Below are positions 1 to 4,846 of a stretch of DNA of 8,585 nt, one piece after another (the first letter of the stretch is position 1; each line of letters begins with the position of its first letter). Source of the stretch: an uncultured Fibrobacter sp. (GTDB lineage: Bacteria; Fibrobacterota; Fibrobacteria; Fibrobacterales; Fibrobacteraceae); NCBI GenBank assembly GCA_937891805.1, contig CALATK010000118.1, positions 1-8,585 of the forward strand, given 5' to 3'. The notes beneath the pieces are model-generated. The model was not told the DNA's origin and searched no databases. It worked only from the letters and a program-made list of their open reading frames with translations. The position numbers and the translations under genes are program-made.

Positions 1-1112
1 AAAAGCCACAGGAACCGCCCCAGCGCCACCAGCAGGCCAAGCCCGAACAGCGTCACGATGGGATACATCAAAATGCCACCGTTCCTGAAAAATTCCATCA
101 GGTCGTCTTTCCAGGTGGTCTCCTGGTGGTTTGCCAGCTCGGAGGAAAGTTCCGTACTCAAAAGCACGTCCACCGGCACGTTGACGAAGGCGGAATCCTT
201 GGCATGGGCGAAGGCGGCTTCAATTTCTTTCCGGGTCTCGGGCGTCAGGTTTTCTTGCCAGCTGAAACTGCGCTTCTTTTCGCCGGCCACGGGGAGCATC
301 AGGGCCGAAGGCTTGATTCCGGTGAGGCCGTCGGCGGCATCCGCAAGTTCCATGGCGTAGAGGCCGCCCATGCGGAGACGCATGCCCTGGGCCACAGACC
401 GCCCGAATACCAGTTCCCCCTGCTCCATCTGGATTTCGCGGGTAAAGTCCATCTCCGCGCGGGCGGCATCGAACAACCCCCTGGCGATACGGACCGGGTC
501 GTCCTTGTACAGGCCCATTTCCTTCTTGACCTTGTTCTGGACTTCTACCCGTTCAGAAATCTTGAAGGGGATTCCCTGTTCCTGGAACTTGGCGAGGGTC
601 TCCAGACGCTCCGGGCCCGCCGCAAGAGACAAAAATTCCGCACGGGCTTTTTCGGCCTGCAACTTGACCTGCGCCAGGTCTTCCCTAGCCACGCGCACGT
701 CTTCGAAGAGGCGGGCCCGCTCCGACATGAGAGCGTCCACCTTCTCCTTGCTTTCGTTATACTTCTCGTTGAAAAGTTCCCGCTCCTGGTTGGCGGTCTC
801 CCGGTCTTTCCAGCGGGCGGCAACGGCCATGTCCCGCTTTTTGCGGGCTTCTTCCAGGTCGGCCTTGGCGCTGTTCAGTTCCGCACGTTTCTTGACGGCG
901 TCAATATCTGCAGGAGCCTGCTGTGCAAAGGCTGCGGGAGCAAGCAGGGCGGTAGCTGCGACGAAGAAAAGAACACTCCAACGAATAAAGCGGGGCGTTG
1001 CGGGGGCGGCGTCTGAGCCCCTGCTCGAAGGGGTAGCGAGCGACACGGTGCGAGCGAGGGGAAGGCTTTCCCCTCCAATTCCGAATTCCGAATTCCGAAT
1101 TCCGATTTTCAT
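1..1112 (-). CDS. TtpC-like MotA/TolQ/ExbB proton-channel family protein with periplasmic extension (partial, 3' end off window)
   Basis: The frame stays open from ATG 1112-1110 to the left edge, giving 370 residues. A signal peptide core (about residues 42-63, RFIRW then a hydrophobic run ending AFA|QQ) is followed by a charged coiled coil (about 70-150) and a globular periplasmic part (to about 335). The first inner-membrane helix then begins, with the ExbB-like start GGILMYPIV and an Arg after it. The ExbB/TolQ channel core lies outside the window. By family knowledge, such proteins (Vibrio TtpC) work with ExbB2, ExbD2 and TonB2 to energise outer-membrane transport. The start shares one base with the DUF3450 stop (TGATG) and has a GGAGGGG ribosome site at 1124-1118, so it is translationally coupled. 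Residues 1-41 are encoded by repeat DNA and are an odd extension ahead of the signal peptide. No in-frame ATG lies between codon 1 and the signal peptide. The family call is fairly firm; the exact role is inferred. Confidence 0.
   Translation of the reverse strand, partial: MKIGIRNSEFGIGGESLPLARTVSLATPSSRGSDAAPATPRFIRWSVLFFVAATALLAPAAFAQQAPADIDAVKKRAELNSAKADLEEARKKRDMAVAARWKDRETANQERELFNEKYNESKEKVDALMSERARLFEDVRVAREDLAQVKLQAEKARAEFLSLAAGPERLETLAKFQEQGIPFKISERVEVQNKVKKEMGLYKDDPVRIARGLFDAARAEMDFTREIQMEQGELVFGRSVAQGMRLRMGGLYAMELADAADGLTGIKPSALMLPVAGEKKRSFSWQENLTPETRKEIEAAFAHAKDSAFVNVPVDVLLSTELSSELANHQETTWKDDLMEFFRNGGILMYPIVTLFGLGLLVALGRFLWL
1018..1104. repeat. Composite repeat element inside the 5' end of the TtpC-like gene
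   Basis: Going up in coordinate there is a CCCCT/AGGGG hairpin (1018-1033) and the related pieces GCGAGCGACAC and GCGAGCGAGGG. Next is a perfect 8-bp hairpin GAGGGGAA-GGCT-TTCCCCTC (1056-1075), followed by four head-to-tail copies of the 7-mer AATTCCG (1077-1104). This looks like intergenic repeat DNA, yet it is read as codons 3 to about 32 of the gene that starts at 1112. Confidence 0.
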
Positions 1113-1906
1113 CACAGCCCCTCCTTCGGAACGACCACGGGAATGGTCACCAGCCTCGGGGCGGTCTTGCCTTCGGCCACCTTCATCACGTCCTTCAGGG
1201 CGGTTCGCATGGCGAGGTTGTCAGAGACGTTGTTCCAGCGGTAGGTGCCGTCGGCCCCGCGGGAGAGCCACAGCACGTCGTTGCCGTCGTTACTCACAAA
1301 GATGCTTTCTACCGCGCCGTAGCGGAGGTAGGTGCCGGGCACGCTGCGGGCGTCCACCTGCAAAAATCCCTTGTAGACTTCGGTGGTGTAGCCCAGGCGG
1401 ATACGGTCATAAAAGACTTCCAGGGTGCGGTTCAGGGCGTCGTCCGCCTCGATGAGGCTCTTGTGGAGCTGGCCCGCGATTTCCTGGACGCTCTTGACGG
1501 CCTCTTCGTTGCGGTAGGGGAAGTCGGATTCAAAGACGGGGGCCAGGGAGTCGATAACTTTTGCGAGGGTCTCGCCGTACTTGGCCTTGCGGCCCTCGAA
1601 CCAGCGGACAGTGCCTGCAGTTTTCTGGCGGGCCTCGGCAAGGTGGGACAGTTCCGCCTTCAAGGAGTCGATTTCCGCCTTCAGGGTCTTGTTCTGGGCG
1701 GCCAGGGCCTGGACTTTTTTGCGGCCCACCTCCACGAATTCGGCGTGGCGTTTTTTCTCGGTGTCATGGAGCGACTTTTCGCGGGCGGTTTCCGCCTCCA
1801 CCGCCTTGATCTGGCGACGGACGGACTCCACCGTCTCCTGGGCAAAAGCCGCAGGGGCGAGCAGGGCCGCACAGAGGAACAGCTTTACAAAGGGATGAAA
1901 ATTCAT
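1112..1906 (-). CDS. DUF3450 periplasmic coiled-coil protein of a TonB/ExbB-type system
   Basis: The 264-residue protein starts with a clear signal peptide (MNFHPFVKLFLCAALLAPAAFA|QE). A long coiled coil follows (about residues 25-95, rich in Glu, Lys and Ala), then a C-terminal domain with the features of DUF3450: a SDFPYRNEE segment, TTEVYKGFLQVD, and a YLRYGAVESIFVSNDG strand region. DUF3450 proteins are usually encoded beside TtpC-like and ExbB/ExbD/TonB genes, as here. Their biochemical role is not established, and a periplasmic partner of the energy-transducing complex is an inference. I chose ATG 1906 because it places the signal peptide at the N-terminus. A GTG at 1972, overlapping the previous stop as GTGA, would add 22 residues before it and is less likely. 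The Shine-Dalgarno match before 1906 is weak. The gene overlaps the next one by one base. Confidence 0.
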   Translation of the reverse strand: MNFHPFVKLFLCAALLAPAAFAQETVESVRRQIKAVEAETAREKSLHDTEKKRHAEFVEVGRKKVQALAAQNKTLKAEIDSLKAELSHLAEARQKTAGTVRWFEGRKAKYGETLAKVIDSLAPVFESDFPYRNEEAVKSVQEIAGQLHKSLIEADDALNRTLEVFYDRIRLGYTTEVYKGFLQVDARSVPGTYLRYGAVESIFVSNDGNDVLWLSRGADGTYRWNNVSDNLAMRTALKDVMKVAEGKTAPRLVTIPVVVPKEGL

Positions 1907-1907
1907 A

Positions 1908-1951
1908 GGCGAAAAATACAAAAAAGGGGGTGAAAAAGCCCAATTTTCGCC
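1908..1951 (-). promoter_or_regulatory. Inverted repeat in the DUF3450 leader, abutting the start codon
   Basis: On the minus strand GGCGAAAA (1951-1944) is complementary to TTTTCGCC (1915-1908), which ends one base before the ATG. The 28-base loop contains a GGG...CCC inner pairing. If folded in the mRNA it would hide the ribosome landing site. No strong promoter or Shine-Dalgarno is visible in this leader. A regulatory role is only a suggestion. Confidence 0.
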
Positions 1952-1968
1952 ACAAAAAGGAGCGATTC

Positions 1969-2274
1969 TCACAAATTTGCACTGATGGCGATTTTCATCA
2001 GGGCCGCAAAGTCCAATTTCTTGTCGCGCGCATAGGACAAAAACTCCTTTTCCTCTTTCGTAACGCGAATCTGAAATTTTAAGGGCGAAGCAAATTTCGT
2101 CTTGCGCCCAGCATTTTCACGGGCACCACCATGTCCGAACTTCTTCTCGTACAGGGCAATGCCCGACCTTTTCCGATACTCCCTTTCGGAAATAACCTTT
2201 TCGCCCTTGGCGACTTCCGATTCCTTCTTCTTGAAAACAAAGCCCTCGGAATCCTTCACATAGACATACGGCAT
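1969..2274 (-). CDS. Small basic protein with GGARENAGRK motif, possible ribbon-helix-helix DNA-binding protein
   Basis: The 101-residue, lysine-rich protein is not recognised as a named family. The motif GGARENAGRK (residues 49-58) resembles the G-x-R-x-x-A-G-R-K/P stretch common in small phage, plasmid and chromosomal DNA-binding proteins. The following part (about 63-97: FQIRV strand, TKEEKEFLSYARDKK helix, DFAALMKIAI helix) fits a strand-helix-helix pattern. I start it at ATG 2274 because an AAGGAG ribosome site (2288-2283) sits eight bases upstream; a TTG at 2280 would be only two bases from that site. It is the first gene after a consensus sigma70 promoter and lies 62 bases before the DUF3450 ATG in the same direction, so it may be co-transcribed with the TonB-type genes. 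DNA binding and autoregulation are inferences. Confidence 0.
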   Translation of the reverse strand: MPYVYVKDSEGFVFKKKESEVAKGEKVISEREYRKRSGIALYEKKFGHGGARENAGRKTKFASPLKFQIRVTKEEKEFLSYARDKKLDFAALMKIAISANL

Positions 2275-2310
2275 TCTCAAATCTCCTTCAGACGTTGCTT
2301 GGCAAGTTTG

Positions 2311-2339
2311 ATTATAGTTAAAAGATTTGATTTTGTCAA
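2311..2339 (-). promoter_or_regulatory. Consensus sigma70 promoter
   Basis: On the minus strand TTGACA (2339-2334) and TATAAT (2316-2311) both match the consensus exactly and are 17 bp apart. Transcription should start near 2304, about 30 bases before the ATG of the small basic protein. An ATTTTG...CAAAAT inverted repeat (2351-2346 and 2335-2330) overlaps the -35 box and could be an operator. Confidence 0.
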
Positions 2340-2382
2340 CATATTCAAAATATAACGAATTGATAGAGGGCAGGGGGCGGAA

Positions 2383-2931
2383 TCAAATTTTCTGGACAAA
2401 CTCTTCGGCTTTAGTTTCCAAAAGCTTCAAATTCAGACATCTCTTATGGATATGGTATGTCTCCGAAGCAAAGCACTTGCCTCTTAAAATCCTTGCATTT
2501 TCAATAATTCTTTCTTCGTTCCTATTGACCCAGGCAAGTTCCTGTCTCAATAACACGAGATATTTACTTTTTTCTGATGCACTTCCGTAGGCATCATTAT
2601 TTAGAATCGAAGTTACATCTAGCGGCGTAGCCTGGGCTACGGGAACAGGCACTATGTGTTTCAAGTCTATGACTGCAGCCGGTTTCTTTTTCCGTTTTTC
2701 CTCATCGGTTTCATTGTGTAAATACACCTTGTAAAATAGGTTCGTTTCTTGGAAATCAATGTGTTTTTGTTTACCCGATGATATTGGGGCATAATAATCA
2801 ACCTGATTGACCGTAAACAATTTACCGAAGAAGGGCTTAAATTTACCCCCATAACCGTCCAATGAAGGAACAAAGGGGTCATACTCTCTGAGATAATCAA
2901 GATACGCCTTGTCTAGCAGATACCACTGCAT
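2383..2931 (-). CDS. toxN: ToxN/AbiQ-family endoribonuclease toxin of a type III toxin-antitoxin system
   Basis: The 182-residue protein resembles ToxN and AbiQ (about 170 residues). It has the family's N-terminal YLDYLREYDPFVP segment (residues 10-22) and the conserved YYAPISSGKQKH block (46-57), equivalent to the AP-x-S-S/T-x-K region that holds active-site residues in ToxN. A charged helical C-terminal half follows. ToxN-type toxins are sequence-specific RNases held inactive by a repeat RNA, which they themselves process into single repeats. The context is decisive: directly upstream are a promoter, three ~36-nt tandem repeats and an intrinsic terminator, which is the standard toxI-terminator-toxN order. 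The start ATG has a short-spaced GAGGG (2939-2935), and expression would depend on read-through of the terminator. Known relatives act in phage abortive infection or plasmid maintenance; which applies here cannot be seen. Confidence 0.
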   Translation of the reverse strand: MQWYLLDKAYLDYLREYDPFVPSLDGYGGKFKPFFGKLFTVNQVDYYAPISSGKQKHIDFQETNLFYKVYLHNETDEEKRKKKPAAVIDLKHIVPVPVAQATPLDVTSILNNDAYGSASEKSKYLVLLRQELAWVNRNEERIIENARILRGKCFASETYHIHKRCLNLKLLETKAEEFVQKI

Positions 2932-2939
2932 TTTCCCTC

Positions 2940-2977
2940 AAAAAAAAAATAGATGTGATGAATAATTCATCACATCT
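2940..2977 (-). terminator. Intrinsic terminator between antitoxin RNA and toxN
   Basis: There is a perfect 12-bp stem (2951-2962 with 2966-2977) and a 3-base loop. On the minus strand it is followed by one A and then ten T residues (2949-2940). It ends nine bases before the toxN start codon. In type III TA loci, this terminator sets the excess of antitoxin RNA over toxin mRNA. Confidence 0.
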
Positions 2978-3096
2978 AGGAATAAGAAATTAAGCAGGTT
3001 TTTACGGAACCTGGAAAACCGTCATTAGGCACTCTTTTACGGGGAGTTTGAGAACCGTCATTACACGGATTTTTTACGGAACCCGTGAAACCGTTC
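2951..3096 (-). ncRNA. toxI: ToxI-like antitoxin RNA of the type III TA system
   Basis: This is the predicted transcript from the promoter at 3131-3103 to the terminator hairpin. It starts almost exactly at the first repeat. It contains three tandem repeats, each opening with ACGG and ending near TAAT. In known systems, each processed repeat folds as a pseudoknot and binds ToxN in a closed ring. The 5' and 3' ends given are estimates from the promoter and terminator positions. Three copies is at the low end of the family, similar to AntiQ, which has just under three. Confidence 0.
2988..3094 (-). repeat. Three tandem 36/36/35-nt antitoxin repeats
   Basis: The copies are R1 3094-3059, R2 3058-3023 and R3 3022-2988. 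All begin ACGGTT, carry CCGTAAAA in the middle and end in TAATG or TAATT. In every copy the opening ACGG can pair with the internal CCGT (3079-3076, 3042-3039, 3007-3004). A second stem crosses it: CACGG/CCGTG in R1, ACTC/GAGT in R2 and CAGG/CCTG in R3. The crossing pattern is an H-type pseudoknot. Confidence 0.
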
Positions 3097-3102
3097 TCTT
3101 CA

Positions 3103-3131
3103 AATATACATAAACATCTCGCCACAGTCAA
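3103..3131 (-). promoter_or_regulatory. Promoter of the toxIN locus
   Basis: On the minus strand TTGACT (3131-3126) and TATATT (3108-3103) are separated by exactly 17 bp, each one base off the sigma70 consensus. Predicted transcription begins near 3096, two bases before the first antitoxin repeat. A strong promoter fits the need for constant antitoxin supply. Confidence 0.
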
Positions 3132-3236
3132 CACCTTTCGCAATCCTCTTTCGCTCGATATGTTGCAAAAAGCGTGCCAATAACGAAAACGGCGATTTCA
3201 AACAAATTTCGCCATTGATGCAAAAGGGAGGAACTG

Positions 3237-3264
3237 ATTAATCACTTTTTAAGCAGTGATTAAT
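3237..3264. repeat. AT-rich inverted repeat of unknown role
   Basis: A perfect 10-bp inverted repeat (3237-3246 and 3255-3264) has an 8-base loop. It lies about 105 bp upstream of the toxIN -35 box. It lacks the T-run of a terminator and could be a protein-binding site or a relic of an inserted element. Confidence 0.
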
Positions 3265-3279
3265 GACTAAAAGCACTTG

Positions 3280-3304
3280 AAATACAAAGGGGGAAGCCTC
3301 CCCC
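3280..3304 (-). terminator. Possible second purT terminator
   Basis: The GGGGGA-GGCT-TCCCCC hairpin (3304-3289 on the minus strand) is followed by a T-rich but interrupted tail, TTTGTATTT (3288-3280). The same 16-bp palindrome type occurs at 1058-1073 and 4626-4641, so it may equally be a dispersed repeat. Confidence 0.
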
Positions 3305-3311
3305 ACCCATC

Positions 3312-3337
3312 AAAAAAATCCTCCGCAAGGGAGGATT
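3312..3337 (-). terminator. Intrinsic terminator of purT
   Basis: On the minus strand AATCCTCC (3337-3330) pairs with GGAGGATT (3324-3317) around a 5-base loop. The stem is followed by an uninterrupted T-run down to 3312. It lies about 60 bases after the purT stop codon and separates purT transcription from toxIN. Confidence 0.
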
Positions 3338-3395
3338 CGTAAATTTCAGAGAGGTTGGGCATTAAAGGGCGCAATGCAGCACACTAGAAGTGTAA

Positions 3396-4580
3396 CTACA
3401 GCGTGACCTTCACCTTCTCGCGCATGGCCATGACGCAGGCCTTGGCCTCTTCCACCGTGTCGCGACGGGCCAAAAGCACGCCCATGCGGCGGTGGCCCTT
3501 CAGTTCGGGCTTTCCGAACAAACGAAGCGCCGTGTCCGGTTCGGCAAGCACATCTTCCAGGCCGCTGAACTTCACGTGGTCGGACTCACCCTCCACCACG
3601 ATAGCCTTGGAAGCGCTGGGGCCGTGGAAGGCGATGTTCGGGATAGGCAGGCCAAGTATTGCGCGGGCATGCAGCGCAAACTCCGAAAGGTCCTGGGAAA
3701 TCATGGTGACCATGCCGGTGTCGTGGGGGCGCGGGGACACTTCGCTGAACAATACCTTGTCCTTGCACACGAACAGTTCCACGCCAAAGATGCCACGGCC
3801 GCCCAGAGCGTCGGTGACCTTCTTTGCGATGTCCTTCGCCTGCTCCAGCAGTTCGGGATTCATGGGCTGGGGCTGCCAAGATTCCTGGTAGTCGCCGCCC
3901 ACCTGATGGTGCCCCACCGGCAGCAAGAAACTGGTGCCGCCCACGTGGCGCACCGTCAAAAGGGTAATCTCGTAGTCGAAAGGCACAAAGCCTTCTACAA
4001 TCACGCGGCTCGCCGCACCCGTGCGGCCACCCGTCTGGGAAATCTCCCAGGCCTTGTCCACATCGGCCTCGGTCTTCACCGTGCTCTGGCCGTGGCCCGA
4101 AGAACTCATCACCGGCTTCACCACGCAGGGGATGCCGATCTCGGCGACGGCCTTCTTGAAATCCTCGTAACTGTCGGCAAAACGGTAGGGGCTGGTAGCG
4201 AGGCCCAGTTCCTCGGCGGCCAGGCGCCGGATGCCCTCGCGGTTCATGGTCAGCTTGGTGGCCTTGGCCGTGGGAATCACGTGGAAACCTTCCTTCTCCA
4301 GTTCCACCAGCGTGTCGGTAGCGATGGCCTCCACCTCCGGCACGATAAAGTCCGGCTTTTCCTGCTCAATCACGCGACGCAGTTCGGCACCGTCCAGCAT
4401 GTTGATGACGTAGGAACGGTGGGCCACCTGCATGCCCGGGGCGTTAGCGTAGCGGTCCACGGCGACCACTTCGACGCCGAGACGCATCATCTCGATGATG
4501 ACTTCCTTGCCCAGCTCGCCCGCACCGCAAAAAAGGACCTTGGTGGCGCTAGAACTAAGAGGTGTACCGATTTCAGCCAT
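3396..4580 (-). CDS. purT: Formate-dependent phosphoribosylglycinamide formyltransferase (GAR transformylase 2)
   Basis: The 394-residue protein is close to the E. coli PurT length of 392. PurT makes formyl-GAR in step 3 of purine synthesis from GAR, formate and ATP, without folate. It is an ATP-grasp enzyme. Visible marks are the N-terminal glycine-rich loop [11 protein letters not shown] (about 17-27), [13 protein letters not shown] (42-54), EVEAIAT (82-88), the ATP-grasp lysine region [14 protein letters not shown] (about 152-165), [34 protein letters not shown], and the metal-binding end [24 protein letters not shown]. No key block appears missing. The ATG has an AAGGAG ribosome site five bases upstream (4591-4586). 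It is transcribed alone, between its own promoter and terminator, and is the clearest core-metabolism gene in the window. Confidence 0.
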   Translation of the reverse strand: MAEIGTPLSSSATKVLFCGAGELGKEVIIEMMRLGVEVVAVDRYANAPGMQVAHRSYVINMLDGAELRRVIEQEKPDFIVPEVEAIATDTLVELEKEGFHVIPTAKATKLTMNREGIRRLAAEELGLATSPYRFADSYEDFKKAVAEIGIPCVVKPVMSSSGHGQSTVKTEADVDKAWEISQTGGRTGAASRVIVEGFVPFDYEITLLTVRHVGGTSFLLPVGHHQVGGDYQESWQPQPMNPELLEQAKDIAKKVTDALGGRGIFGVELFVCKDKVLFSEVSPRPHDTGMVTMISQDLSEFALHARAILGLPIPNIAFHGPSASKAIVVEGESDHVKFSGLEDVLAEPDTALRLFGKPELKGHRRMGVLLARRDTVEEAKACVMAMREKVKVTL

Positions 4581-4611
4581 AAAAACTCCTTGGTTTGCGA
4601 GAAATATAGGA

Positions 4612-4620
4612 ATTATAACA
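4612..4620 (-). promoter_or_regulatory. Extended -10 promoter of purT
   Basis: The minus strand reads TGTTATAAT (4620-4612), an exact TATAAT with the TG of an extended -10 element. The expected start near 4605 gives a leader of about 25 bases containing the AAGGAG site. No good -35 box is visible; that place is taken by the palindrome at 4626-4641. Confidence 0.
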
Positions 4621-4846
4621 TAAATGGGGGAAGATTCCCCCTGTTTTCAGCCGAATGTCGCCCCCGCCACGCTCTTGTCATCCCCGCGAAGGCGGGGATC
4701 TCCCTTCGTCTTCCTCCACCCCCTCGCCTAGGGGGACACCCCCTAAAACCCCGTAAACATATCTGTGCCGCAGGGGTTTCTACAGACTCCCGTAAGGTGA
4801 AATACCTTTTTCTGCAATGAAACTCATATAGTTTGTATTACAGATA
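4621..4846. repeat. Intergenic cluster of palindromic repeats between the NERD gene and purT
   Basis: No gene is seen here. The stretch is packed with dyads. One is GGGGGAAGATTCCCCC (4626-4641). A second, the REP-like hairpin ATCCCCGCGAAGGCGGGGAT at 4680-4699, sits in a TTGTCATCCCCGCGAAGG context like a repeat widespread in bacterial genomes. Further along, two mutually exclusive hairpins share TAGGGGG at 4729-4735 (with CCCCCT 4719-4724 or CCCCCTA 4739-4745). The last pairing is AAACCCC (4746-4752) with GGGGTTT (4773-4779). On the minus strand that last pair ends in a short T-run and might serve as a weak terminator for the NERD gene. Confidence 0.
4680..4699. repeat. REP-like palindrome
   Basis: Perfect 8-bp stem ATCCCCGC/GCGGGGAT with loop GAAG. 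Translated in one plus-strand frame it gives VIPAKAGIS, a peptide often mis-annotated in many genomes because this repeat is so common. This is recognition from memory, not from a search. Confidence 0.

Larger units (their letters stand above)
3132..3395. other. Intergenic region between purT and the toxIN promoter
   Basis: No credible gene is seen here. It holds the purT terminator hairpins (listed separately) and a strong AT-rich palindrome at 3237-3264 (ATTAATCACT, 8-base loop, AGTGATTAAT) with no T-tract on either side. There is also a weaker GGCGA...TCGCC dyad around 3191-3213 and a small ACACT-AGA-AGTGT hairpin at 3381-3393, just after the purT stop. Confidence 0.

Noticed and set aside
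126..1016. Long plus-strand open frame opposite the TtpC-like gene
   Set aside because: It is antisense to a frame with a signal peptide, coiled coil and ExbB-like helix, has no ribosome site, and its translation has no recognisable domain.
1906..1972. Upstream GTG start for the DUF3450 gene (GTGA overlap)
   Set aside because: It would put 22 non-signal residues before a well-formed signal peptide that begins at ATG 1906.
2340..2382. Terminator after toxN
   Set aside because: Only a bulged AATT-GAT/ATCAATT pairing with a long loop and no clean T-run is visible, so it is too weak to call.
2988..3094. Possible CRISPR array
   Set aside because: The three units are directly adjacent with no unique spacers, differ inside the repeat, and sit between a promoter and a terminator before a ToxN-like gene.
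3492..4820. Long plus-strand open frame opposite purT
   Set aside because: It is antisense to a clear PurT; its His/Gly-rich translation is a codon-bias shadow, and its tail is just translated repeat DNA (VIPAKAGIS).
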